Position numbers and translations under genes: made by a program
The notes under the pieces: generated by a model
The model's database searches: none
Seen by the model: only the letters and a program-made list of their open reading frames with translations
What the model was told of the DNA's origin: nothing
Assembly: GCA_013003535.1 (NCBI GenBank)
Contig: JABDIY010000162.1
Span: 1 to 58,129 of the forward strand
DNA from: Acidimicrobiales bacterium
GTDB taxonomy: Bacteria; Actinomycetota; Acidimicrobiia; Acidimicrobiales; SZUA-35
Direction of reading: 5' to 3'
DNA length: 58,129 nt
Shown here: positions 43,401-49,875 of the stretch, piece after piece
Position numbering within the stretch: position 1 is the stretch's first letter
Layout of the letters: each line of letters starts with the position of its first letter

Positions 43401-44115
43401 CATCATCGATCAATTCATCGTTGCGGCCGAGGACAAGTGGAACGAACGCTCACCTCTCGTCATGCTCCTCCCCCACGGCTATGAAGGGCAGGGTCCCGAG
43501 CATTCATCAGCCCGGCTCGAGCGATTCCTGTTGCTGTGCGCAGAAGACAACATCCAAGTAGCCAATTGCACTACAGCGGCGCAGTTCTTCCATCTTCTCA
43601 GGCGACAAATCGTCCGAGAAGTCAACAAGCCGCTCATCGTCTTCACTCCAAAATCCGGCCTCCGAGCCAAATGGACTCGCAGCCCGGTCGAGGCGTTTCT
43701 CTCCGGCTCGTTCGAAGAGGTTCTCGAACCTGGTCCTCTAGCCGATCCCGCCTCGGTTCGACGCGTGGTATTCGCCTCCGGCAAGGTTGCTGCCGAGGCC
43801 GAGCAGCACCGCGACGAGCACGGCCACGCTGCCGCAGTCATTCGTGTCGAGCAGCTCTATCCGTGGCCGTTCAAGGACGTGGCCGCTGCTCTTCAGCGCT
43901 ACGGCAACGCCAACGAAATCGTCTGGCTCCAGGAGGAACCTGAAAACATGGGGGCCTGGAATTCGATCAAGGGCCGCCTCTACGAAGCCCATGGCGAGAC
44001 CCATGACATCCGGCGCGTCAGCCGCACAGAGTCCGGTAGCCCTGCCACCGGATCTCGCGCCATTCATTTGCAGGAGCAAGAGCAACTCATGCAGCGAGCT
44101 TTCGGAGCGTTGTAG
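40411..44115 (+). CDS. kgd: Multifunctional 2-oxoglutarate metabolism enzyme (Kgd, fused E2-E1)
   Basis: 1234-aa actinobacterial fusion carrying out 2-oxoglutarate decarboxylase/dehydrogenase chemistry in the TCA cycle. A short E1o-like N-terminal helix (NAWLVEELARNYRDNPKSVPEEWRDLFDG) and a Pro/Ala linker precede an E2 acyltransferase core (about 120-360) with SSTYDHRIIQGAESG carrying the catalytic His. The thiamine-diphosphate E1 domain follows: VIGMAHRGRLNVL, GDAAFAGQGVVAETLNLSQ, INNQLGYTT, YRRHGHNEGDDPSYTQP, and the C-terminal EYAGLGFEYGYS, LPHGYEGQGPEHSSAR. No lipoyl domain is present, as expected for this family. The GTG start is supported by TAACCT 6 nt upstream. Confidence 0.97.
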   Translation: MASNQEPTSVGANAWLVEELARNYRDNPKSVPEEWRDLFDGAQPVPNGNGGTGSSGVATAAPAVVTAPETDNGGPSSLQKSTPPETAPAPADPPKTTPKALASAPAQEESGEPLRGASARIVANMESSLSVPTATSFRQVPAKLLEINRKVLNNHLSRVRGGKVSFTHIIGFAVVRAIRDDVPAMANSFVEGADGKPRVLKTRQINVGIAVDQAKSDGSRSLVVPVLKNVQDMDFREFLATYETAIGKVRNNKLTVDDLTGANVSITNPGTIGTVQSVPRLMPGQGTIIGLGGISYPAEYQAADPKTLADLGISKIMTVSSTYDHRIIQGAESGLFLKRVHELLLGEGEFYSEIFSSMDVPYEAVRWRKDAMTDSKNVDLAHAKQHGVNTLINQYRVRGHLIANTNPLSDGPKETHPELDPATYGLTIWDLDRTFLTGTTEGIYAAIDGEAKQMKLGEILGVLRDAYCRTIGVEYMHIADPAEKRWIQEQVEIPALPSSRDDLHHVLERLSTAEAFEKFLAARYVGQKRFGLEGAESAVPIIDAILNDAADAGLERSVIGMAHRGRLNVLTNIMKKGHRELFKEFEGAVDESAIQGSGDVKYHLGYTSVHNSRNGNPIEIELAANPSHLEAVGPVVVGMARAYMDMTDIGNYPILPLLLHGDAAFAGQGVVAETLNLSQIKGFKVGGTVHLIINNQLGYTTAPHHSRSSEYSTDVAKMVQAPIFHVNADDPEACVRVAQLAFAYRQRFNKDVVIDMVGYRRHGHNEGDDPSYTQPVMYRKIANRPSARTIFTQALIDRGELSIEEAEKAIEFFQQLLQQALEDTRESAPPEGIKAKPAPPALGVLPHVDTSVDRAALDRVYAALSTVPDDFEVHPKLARQFEARNKMWAEGDVDWALGEAFAMGTLLDEGTSVRLAGQDSRRGTFAHRHATLSHYQSGAEYTPLGAAGRDGAEFWVYDSTLSEYAGLGFEYGYSLANPSVLTLWEAQFGDFVNGAQIIIDQFIVAAEDKWNERSPLVMLLPHGYEGQGPEHSSARLERFLLLCAEDNIQVANCTTAAQFFHLLRRQIVREVNKPLIVFTPKSGLRAKWTRSPVEAFLSGSFEEVLEPGPLADPASVRRVVFASGKVAAEAEQHRDEHGHAAAVIRVEQLYPWPFKDVAAALQRYGNANEIVWLQEEPENMGAWNSIKGRLYEAHGETHDIRRVSRTESGSPATGSRAIHLQEQEQLMQRAFGAL

Positions 44116-44151
44116 GAGCCGGTCCTCGCGACGCTCCGACCCGCCCAGTTG

Positions 44152-44892
44152 TCAGCGCATCCGCTCCCGGAGATCTTCGAGCGTTTTTCGGAGCAGGCGA
44201 CTTACGTGCATCTGACTGACACCGATTTCGTCGGCAATTTCCTGTTGGGACTTTTCCTCAAAGAAGCGCATAACGAGGATCTTGCGCTCCCGGGCCGGGA
44301 GTGCCTCCAGCAACGTTCGTACCGCCATCTGGATCTCGGAGTGTTCAATACCCTTGGCATCGCCCGGAAGTAGATCTCCCAGGCTCAGGCCGTCGCTGTC
44401 CCCCACCGGACGCTCGAGGCTGTCGGCCCGAAACCCCGTGGTTTGAACTTCGAGCGCCTCGATCACTTCGTCTGCTTCCAGGTCCAGGTCGGCACCCAAC
44501 TCTGCGATCGTTGGAGGTCGACCGAGGTCGATGGCTAGCCGGTCGTTGGCCTTTCGGACTGCGATCGATCGTTCCTTGAGACTGCGCGGAACCCTAACCG
44601 CCCACATCTTGTCCCGGAAATACCTCTTCAACTCGCCATCGATCGTCCGACCGGCAAAGGTAGAGAATTTCACGCCGATCGTTGGATCGAATCGCTCCAC
44701 CGACCCTACCAGTGCGAGCTTGGCTACTTGACGAAGGTCCTCTTGCTCAGCGCCACGGTTCTTGTACCGCTTGGCGAAAAACTCCGCAAGCGGAATATAG
44801 GACTCCACGAGCTCGTTTCTGACTGCCTCGGTGGGATCCGAGGCATATCTCTGGAAGAGGTCTTCCCTCCCCTCCTCAAGCTCCGGTGTCAC
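44152..44892 (-). CDS. Sigma-B/F/G-family RNA polymerase sigma factor
   Basis: Alternative sigma factor of 246 aa, group 3 (SigB/SigF). Region 2: YIPLAEFFAKRYKNRG, DLRQVAKLALVGSVERFDP, FSTFAGRTIDGELKRYFRDKMWAVRVPRSLKER. Region 3: RPPTIAELGADLDLEADEV. Region 4: LPARERKILVMRFFEEKSQQEIADEIGVSQMHVSRLLRKTLEDLRER. It starts at GTG 44892, overlapping the RsbW-like stop by 4 nt (GTGA), so it is translated together with its presumed anti-sigma factor. Promoters matching the consensus of this sigma family occur nearby in front of membrane-stress genes. Confidence 0.94.
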   Translation of the reverse strand: MTPELEEGREDLFQRYASDPTEAVRNELVESYIPLAEFFAKRYKNRGAEQEDLRQVAKLALVGSVERFDPTIGVKFSTFAGRTIDGELKRYFRDKMWAVRVPRSLKERSIAVRKANDRLAIDLGRPPTIAELGADLDLEADEVIEALEVQTTGFRADSLERPVGDSDGLSLGDLLPGDAKGIEHSEIQMAVRTLLEALPARERKILVMRFFEEKSQQEIADEIGVSQMHVSRLLRKTLEDLRERMR

Positions 44893-45281
44893 TCTGAAGA
44901 ACTCGACTTGGTGAAGGCCAGCCGGCTTCGGCCGCCCTCTAACTCGGTGGAGAACTCGTCGACCATGGCGCCGAGGATGGCTGATGCCAGATCATCGATA
45001 TCAGCCGACGCAGCTTCGGATGCTTGGGCGACAACGGCAAAGTGGAGTGTTCCATCAACGCCCGACACTGTCAGTTCCATACGGGTGCCCGGCTCCGCAC
45101 TCTCAAGACTCCACGTGACGGCTTCAGTAACGGCAAGGCGCAGGTCGTCGAGCGCATCAACTCCAAACCCCAGCATTGCGCCTATAGCGCTGGCGTTGAC
45201 ACGACACAGGGACAGATATCCCGACTGTGCCGGAATGCTAACAACAACTCCATCGGCGCCTACGCCGGTCGCACTCATCAC
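44889..45281 (-). CDS. RsbW-like anti-sigma factor, degenerate ATP site
   Basis: Small GHKL/HATPase protein (130 aa) directly coupled to the sigma-factor gene, so presumed to be its anti-sigma factor. The N-box helix is recognisable as LDDLRLAVTEAVTWSL, but the Asn expected in EAxxN is replaced by Trp. The G1 DxGxG motif and the ATP lid are not evident in the stretch AVVAQASEAASADIDDLA. ATP binding and kinase activity are therefore doubtful. The start is GTG 45281 or the adjacent ATG 45278, with AAAGG about 8 nt upstream of the GTG. Confidence 0.82.
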   Translation of the reverse strand: MMSATGVGADGVVVSIPAQSGYLSLCRVNASAIGAMLGFGVDALDDLRLAVTEAVTWSLESAEPGTRMELTVSGVDGTLHFAVVAQASEAASADIDDLASAILGAMVDEFSTELEGGRSRLAFTKSSSSE

Positions 45282-45407
45282 AACTCAAGCCTTTCGTTCG
45301 GTAACGGCACGCTACCCCCGCAGTGTGGGTAATGGCATCTCGGGCCACAGTCCCATTCCGGGGAGTCACGCTGCTCAATGGCTCATCAACAGTGTGGCCC
45401 AATGCGC

Positions 45408-45429
45408 CTTCCTCTATCCTTCCTCTATC
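45408..45429 (+). repeat. Tandem 11-bp repeat upstream of the STAS gene
   Basis: CTTCCTCTATC occurs twice head to tail (45408-45418 and 45419-45429) in the 197-base region between the divergent RsbW-like and STAS genes. It could be a repeated regulator site or slippage; no other structure was seen there. Confidence 0.45.
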
Positions 45430-45478
45430 CTTTCGGTGACACGGCATACGCCACAGCGCCGGGAAAGAAAGCATTCAC

Positions 45479-45784
45479 ATGGAGCTCAAGAACGTTGCAG
45501 GCGAGAAATGGGTGGTCGCCCTTTCGGGCGAGGTGGACGCTGATAACTGCGGTGCGGTGAGCGAAGGGTTGCTGGCAGAGAAACGGATCGCGCCAACTCT
45601 CGAGCTAGACGTCTCGGGTTTGACATTTCTCGATTCCTCGGGCATCAGTGCACTACTCCAGGTCAAGTCCGACCTACAGGCCGACGGCCATGACCTGAAA
45701 CTCGTATCGCCAACGGCTTCGGTCCGCCGAGTTCTCGAAATCACCGGGCTCCTCGGGGTGTTCGGTCTCGAAGAATCCGCGTAG
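45479..45784 (+). CDS. STAS-domain anti-anti-sigma factor
   Basis: SpoIIAA/RsbV-like protein (101 aa), the expected antagonist of an RsbW-type anti-sigma factor. The STAS fold is clear: VVALSGEVDADNCGAVSEGL, LELDVSGLTFLDSSGISALLQVKSDLQ, LVSPTASVRRVLEITGL. The phosphorylatable Ser is in DSSGISAL. It is divergent from the rsbW-sigma pair, 197 nt away. If its local RsbW lacks kinase activity, switching may instead use the second HATPase protein at 47863-48354. Confidence 0.93.
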   Translation: MELKNVAGEKWVVALSGEVDADNCGAVSEGLLAEKRIAPTLELDVSGLTFLDSSGISALLQVKSDLQADGHDLKLVSPTASVRRVLEITGLLGVFGLEESA

Positions 45785-45795
45785 GCGATTCGCCG

Positions 45796-46455
45796 CTATT
45801 CGAACCGAACCAATCCGTGATGGGCTGCCCACGCCGCTAACGCTGCTCTATTTCTACTGCCGGTCTTCTGCATGGCTCGAGTGAGATAGGTCTTAATTGT
45901 GTTCTCCGACAGGCCGGATCGTGCCGCAAGTGCCCGGTTGGTGAGCCCGGATGCGGCACCGATGACTACATCTCGTTCTCGCTTCGAAAGATCCAGCGGC
46001 AGTTGAGGTGGTTCGGCGGCGCCTAATGGAAGCTCGAGGGCAGTGCGTTTCGGTGGTTCTCTCCGGGGGCGCTTCGATGCGATCCGAGTGAGCTCATCCA
46101 CTAGATCAGCCCCGGACAGGGACTTCGGAATCACCGAAATGCACGGGTCCGCTGCGACAACCCGGAGAACGTCGTCATCGGCGTGCCACGTGTAGATGGC
46201 GACGTGAGTGACATCTCGGTCCACACGAAGGTCTTCGATCCGTTGCTCGATGCATTCACCGTCCGCCAGATCGAACAAAGCGATGTCCACCGGATCCAAA
46301 TCTGACCCGCCCAGCTCCACATCGGTGATGCGAAGATGGCTGGCGTGGTCCCTGATCATTCTGGCCAGCCCAGCGACCACCAACGGTTTATCGTTTACCA
46401 ACGCCACCGAGACGACCTCACGGTCAGCGTCGGTTTCACCGGCGAGATCGCTCAT
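45796..46455 (-). CDS. LuxR/NarL-family regulator with atypical receiver domain
   Basis: A 219-aa orphan regulator. The receiver-like domain keeps the phospho-Asp position (DIALFDLADGE), the Thr (IYTWHADDD) and Lys (VIPKSL), but the acidic pair reads N-D (ALVNDKPLV). The C-terminal LuxR helix-turn-helix is intact (LSKRERDVVIGAASGLTNRALAARSGLSENTIKTYLTRAMQKTG). The ATG overlaps the upstream regulator's stop as ATGA, so the two are coupled. No histidine kinase lies beside it. It shares a YTW(D/H) signature with its neighbour. Confidence 0.85.
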   Translation of the reverse strand: MSDLAGETDADREVVSVALVNDKPLVVAGLARMIRDHASHLRITDVELGGSDLDPVDIALFDLADGECIEQRIEDLRVDRDVTHVAIYTWHADDDVLRVVAADPCISVIPKSLSGADLVDELTRIASKRPRREPPKRTALELPLGAAEPPQLPLDLSKRERDVVIGAASGLTNRALAARSGLSENTIKTYLTRAMQKTGSRNRAALAAWAAHHGLVRFE

Positions 46456-47030
46456 GCGTGGACCAAACCTGTCGCCGTAACCCAACTGGAGAGATGGGCT
46501 CGATTTCTCAGGCCTTTACTCACCGTTATGGACTGAAGTTCCGATTTGACCGTTTCGACAGAACAGAGAACGGCCTCAGCTATCTCTGCATTCGACCGGC
46601 CTGCCGCCACGGCTTGAGCGATCTCGATCTGCCGGGCCGTCAAATCGATGAGCGAGCCAAAATCTTCGGGGTGAGCGACGACTCCCACGAGATAGTTGAA
46701 CAGCCGTGCTCCGGCCCAGTCCTTACTGGCGAAACCAGAGCACCCAGAGCGAAGCGCCAAAATTCGATTGGTCAAGGATTCGTCCCAGGTGTAGGCGACC
46801 ACCACCGCACCAGACCGCCTCGCTACGTGCACTTTTTGAAGTGCAACAGCCGGCGAACGCAGCGTTGGTGGAAATGGGTCAACCAAGACGATGTCGGCAC
46901 GTCTTCCCGACACGACCTCCACAGGTGAACAGGACGCATGGAACAGTTCGATCAACCCGGCTCGAACAAGCTCCGGTTCGTCGCTGAGGGCGACGGTGAA
47001 ATGCGCGACCATGGATGTGGTCTTGACCAT
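46452..47030 (-). CDS. LuxR/NarL-family regulator, second of tandem pair
   Basis: A 192-aa paralogue of the downstream regulator. Its receiver is shortened (ALSDEPELVRAGL, ADIVLVDPFPPT, AYTWDESL, GFASKDW). The HTH is LTARQIEIAQAVAAGRSNAEIAEAVLCSVETVKSELQ. The Asp-Thr-Lys set is in place, so phosphorylation is possible, though the loop after the Asp is unusual (PFPPTLRSPA). The start is ATG 47030 with AAGGGGAA 4-10 nt upstream. It is divergent from the third regulator at 47172. Confidence 0.85.
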   Translation of the reverse strand: MVKTTSMVAHFTVALSDEPELVRAGLIELFHASCSPVEVVSGRRADIVLVDPFPPTLRSPAVALQKVHVARRSGAVVVAYTWDESLTNRILALRSGCSGFASKDWAGARLFNYLVGVVAHPEDFGSLIDLTARQIEIAQAVAAGRSNAEIAEAVLCSVETVKSELQSITVSKGLRNRAHLSSWVTATGLVHA

Positions 47031-47171
47031 CGAGTTCCCCTTCTAAACCCATCAACCCGAGCGCTCGCTGCTCTTCAGGCAGAATCTTCTCAGGCTTGAG
47101 TCCTCCGACCGCCCGGAAGGTTTACCCGATCGGGGGACATACAGATCCTCGGAGTGGGATCTACTGAACCT

Positions 47172-47813
47172 ATGTCTGTAACAGACCCCATCAAAACCGT
47201 CATCGTGAGCGACAGCACACTCGTATTAGAAGGGCTCCGGGCGATGCTCGATCCCTACCCCAAGCAAGTGGAGGTTCTCGCGGCCGTCCTCGGCGAGGTT
47301 CCACGGATCCATGCAGACATCATCCTTCTCGATGCCTTCGGGCATCCCGACGCAGGAATTCGTCGGATCCAGCAAGTCAAGAAGACTGGGGCATTTGCAA
47401 AGGTTGCCCTTCTCGTTTGGCGGATCACAGATGACCGCTGTCAAACGGCAATCGATGCGGGCGCCGACGCCATTCTCAGCAAGTCCTCCGATGCTGCCAA
47501 CATCGTGGCATCTATCGAGAAAACCCTCGCCGGCGACACAGTAGTTCACGATTTTCCTGACCAGCTGTGGACCGATCGATGGACCAACGACGGGACGGTC
47601 CACCTCACGCCACGGGAGGTTCAATTGCTGGCTCTGTTGGCGAGTGGGCTCAGCAATCGCGAAATTGCGTCAGTCATGTTCATCGCCGAAAGTAGCGCCA
47701 AGACCTACCTCAAACGTATCTACAATAAGATTGATGTCTCGAACAGGGCCCAAGCCACGCTGCGAGCGGTTGAAATGGGACTCGTGGGGCCTGGAGTCGA
47801 CCATCTCGGTTGA
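47172..47813 (+). CDS. LuxR/NarL-family regulator, third paralogue
   Basis: A 213-aa regulator (219 aa if GTG 47154 is used). In the receiver, the acidic pair is S-D (VIVSDSTLVLEGL), the phospho-Asp is kept (ADIILLDAFGHPD), the Thr is replaced in ALLVWRITDD, and the Lys is kept (ILSKSS). The HTH is LTPREVQLLALLASGLSNREIASVMFIAESSAKTYLKRIYNKI. It is convergent with the HATPase gene and divergent from the tandem pair. Like its paralogues it has no neighbouring kinase gene. Confidence 0.85.
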   Translation: MSVTDPIKTVIVSDSTLVLEGLRAMLDPYPKQVEVLAAVLGEVPRIHADIILLDAFGHPDAGIRRIQQVKKTGAFAKVALLVWRITDDRCQTAIDAGADAILSKSSDAANIVASIEKTLAGDTVVHDFPDQLWTDRWTNDGTVHLTPREVQLLALLASGLSNREIASVMFIAESSAKTYLKRIYNKIDVSNRAQATLRAVEMGLVGPGVDHLG

Positions 47814-47862
47814 ACAGCCGGCGTCCGTAATCGGCCAGACAATCGATGTCCGAGCGAGACCC

Positions 47863-48354
47863 TTAACCGCAAGCTCCTGCAGAGGAGTTGCAGGCGGTCG
47901 CAGGAGAACGGTCACAGTCGGTCAGATCCAGCCAGACCGCAACGGTCGTCCGGCCGTCTCGGACGAAGACCTCACCACCACTCGTCAGCGCCCGGATCAT
48001 CCGCAAGCCCCTTCCACTGGGCAGGATGTCGGCTGAACGACCGGAGCGATCGACCAACGATTCGATCGCCGCTGCCTGCTCGGTGGTTTGCAGATCCCAC
48101 GTACCTTGATTTGTAACCGAACAATCGATTCGTCGGTTGTCTGGGCTCACCCTCATCTCGATCTCTATTTGTCCCCCGGTGGTGGCGGCGATCGCGTTAC
48201 ACATCAGTTCAGTCGCAACCAGGGCCCACTCCCCTACCGGGAGGCCTTGAGATTTGAGCCAGCTCCGGATTGCCGACCGAACGTGTCTCAACTCGGCTGT
48301 GTCAGCTGCACACCGGATGTGCAGCGTCCCCTGCCCCGGTGTGGTTACCAACAT
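47863..48354 (-). CDS. RsbW-like ATP-binding protein (HATPase_c)
   Basis: A 163-aa GHKL ATPase-domain protein. The N box is intact (ALVATELMCNAIAAT), G1 is altered (VTNQGTWD for DxGxG), and G2 is GRGLRMIRAL. It resembles actinobacterial RsbW/SpoIIAB-type serine kinases. The C-terminus is Cys-rich (CDRSPATACNSSAGACG), with three Cys in the last 17 residues. A near-perfect sigma-B/F promoter ends 9 nt before the ATG, so this gene is probably part of the stress regulon and may feed back on the sigma factor. Confidence 0.88.
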   Translation of the reverse strand: MLVTTPGQGTLHIRCAADTAELRHVRSAIRSWLKSQGLPVGEWALVATELMCNAIAATTGGQIEIEMRVSPDNRRIDCSVTNQGTWDLQTTEQAAAIESLVDRSGRSADILPSGRGLRMIRALTSGGEVFVRDGRTTVAVWLDLTDCDRSPATACNSSAGACG

Positions 48355-48363
48355 GGAGAGTGC

Positions 48364-48389
48364 TTACCCATCACCAGAGGGACCCAAAC
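48364..48389 (-). promoter_or_regulatory. Sigma-B/F-like promoter for the HATPase gene
   Basis: On the minus strand GTTTGG (48384-48389), 14-nt spacer, GGGTAA (48364-48369), 9 nt, ATG 48354. Confidence 0.65.
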
Positions 48390-48453
48390 CTTTCGGAAGA
48401 ACCTACCCAGTCTGGTGACATGACTCTCGACCGGCTCGTGTCACCAAAAGGAG

Positions 48454-48479
48454 GTTTGACGGGCATTCGGTTCGGGAAC
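48454..48479 (+). promoter_or_regulatory. Possible sigma-B/F-like promoter for the exporter operon
   Basis: GTTTGA (48454-48459), 14-nt spacer, GGGAAC (48474-48479), 11 nt, ATG 48491. The -35 fits; the -10 departs from GGGTAT at the important TA and the spacing differs from the other sites, so this is weak. Confidence 0.25.
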
Positions 48480-48490
48480 GAACGCCAGCC

Positions 48491-48955
48491 ATGCACGTAC
48501 CAAGGACTCCCGCCCAACTCCTCGTTGTCGGTCTCATTCTGAGCGGCTGCGGGGGCTCGGCGGCAGAAGCTCCGCTCGACGTGACTGCACCGACAGAACA
48601 AATCGATCCGGTTCTCTCGTCCGTCGAAATGAGTGTTCCGTGGCTCTCTGCCCTCGATCTAGATCCCGGTCAAATTGTTCTGGTTCCCTCCGACCACGCA
48701 GTTCTCTCACTCGATGCCGATGCTTTGGCCTCACTGGCCGAAGAAGATCTCCACGGCGAAATTCTGGAAATCGGTACGAATTGGGATCCAAAAGATCAGG
48801 CGAACGCGTCGGACAACGTTCTCATCACCGTAGACGGCCGCCAACTCCCGCTTCGGGTAACTGAATCAGAGACGTTCATCGACGACATCGTGGTTCAAGA
48901 GTTCTTCGAATGGGACGGGATCACGGTTGTGGTCATGGACGGGGTCTTCCAATGA
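48491..48955 (+). CDS. Small lipoprotein, first gene of the exporter operon
   Basis: A 154-aa predicted lipoprotein: signal peptide residues 1-18 with lipobox LILSGC. The mature part is acidic and beta-rich (QIVLVPSDHAVLSLDADALASL, NVLITVDGRQLPLRV, VQEFFEWDGITVVVMDGVF). No family is recognised. Its stop overlaps the next start (ATGA), so it is made together with the ABC exporter; it may be an extracytoplasmic component of that system (inference). Confidence 0.78.
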   Translation: MHVPRTPAQLLVVGLILSGCGGSAAEAPLDVTAPTEQIDPVLSSVEMSVPWLSALDLDPGQIVLVPSDHAVLSLDADALASLAEEDLHGEILEIGTNWDPKDQANASDNVLITVDGRQLPLRVTESETFIDDIVVQEFFEWDGITVVVMDGVFQ

Positions 48956-49875
48956 ACGCCCTGGCTCAGGCCGACGGGGCACATCGGTTATTCGGTGAAG
49001 TTACCGCGCTGGAATCATTCAGCGTTTCGGTGGCTGAGGGACAGATCGTCGGGCTCATCGGACCCAGCGGAAGCGGGAAGACAACGGCGGTGCGTCTGAT
49101 GATCGGCGTAGATCGCCCCACCGCCGGCACGGTCAAGCTTTTTGGACGCGAAGCTATGGCGATCGGGCGGCCGCAGCGAGCGCGCATAGCTTTTCTGGCT
49201 CAGGAACCGGCACTGATCGAGGAGATGACCATCGCCGAGCAAGTGAAGTTCGCCGGTCGATTGCGGGCAACCCCAACGTCGGCAATGAAAGAAATTCTCC
49301 ACGTGGTAGGTCTCACGGACGCGGCCAAAACCCGCATTTCCAACGCCAGCGGTGGTATGCGAAGGCGAACTGGACTGGCGGCCGTTCTGATGAACCGACC
49401 CGAGCTCATGTTCCTCGACGAGCCGACCGCCGGCTTGGATCCCATCATCCGTGAACAACTGTGGACCCACTTTCGCGAGCTCACCGATCGAGGCAGCGCG
49501 ATGCTTGTCACCACTCAACACATCGACGAGGCTTCACGCTGCGACAGGGTCGTTGTCCTCCGCAACGGCCGAGTGGTAGCGGATGAAGCTCCGCAGCGCT
49601 TGGCTGATTCGGCGGGGCTCGGAGAGACGGTGAACCTTGATCTCCCTCCCGAACAACGAGACCGCGGCCTCCGAATCCTCATAGAGCACCTTCCGAAAAC
49701 GACGACCATCCAACGCTCAGGTGAGACGACCATTCAGATGGGATCGGCCGATGCGGCAGCTACGGCGGCCCATGCGGCGGATCTGATGTCGGAGGCGAGT
49801 TTGACCATCCTCGCGCTTGATACCGAGGTTCCCAGCCTCGACGAGGTCTTTCGCGCCATCGTGGAGAATGCGTGA
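48952..49875 (+). CDS. ABC transporter ATP-binding protein
   Basis: ABC-2-type exporter ATPase (307 aa). Walker A is GPSGSGKTT, the Q loop LAQEPALIEEMT, the signature SGGMRRR (a common exporter variant), Walker B MFLDEPTAGLDP and the H loop TTQHIDEA. About 80 residues after the ATPase form a DrrA-like C-terminal domain ending PSLDEVFRAIV. The start ATG is in an ATGA overlap with the lipoprotein stop, and the gene's own stop overlaps the permease start (GTGA). The substrate is unknown. Confidence 0.94.
   Translation: MNALAQADGAHRLFGEVTALESFSVSVAEGQIVGLIGPSGSGKTTAVRLMIGVDRPTAGTVKLFGREAMAIGRPQRARIAFLAQEPALIEEMTIAEQVKFAGRLRATPTSAMKEILHVVGLTDAAKTRISNASGGMRRRTGLAAVLMNRPELMFLDEPTAGLDPIIREQLWTHFRELTDRGSAMLVTTQHIDEASRCDRVVVLRNGRVVADEAPQRLADSAGLGETVNLDLPPEQRDRGLRILIEHLPKTTTIQRSGETTIQMGSADAAATAAHAADLMSEASLTILALDTEVPSLDEVFRAIVENA

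Noticed and set aside
45327-45332. GGGTAA before the STAS gene
   Set aside because: No GTTT at an acceptable distance; the nearest GTTC is 27 nt away.
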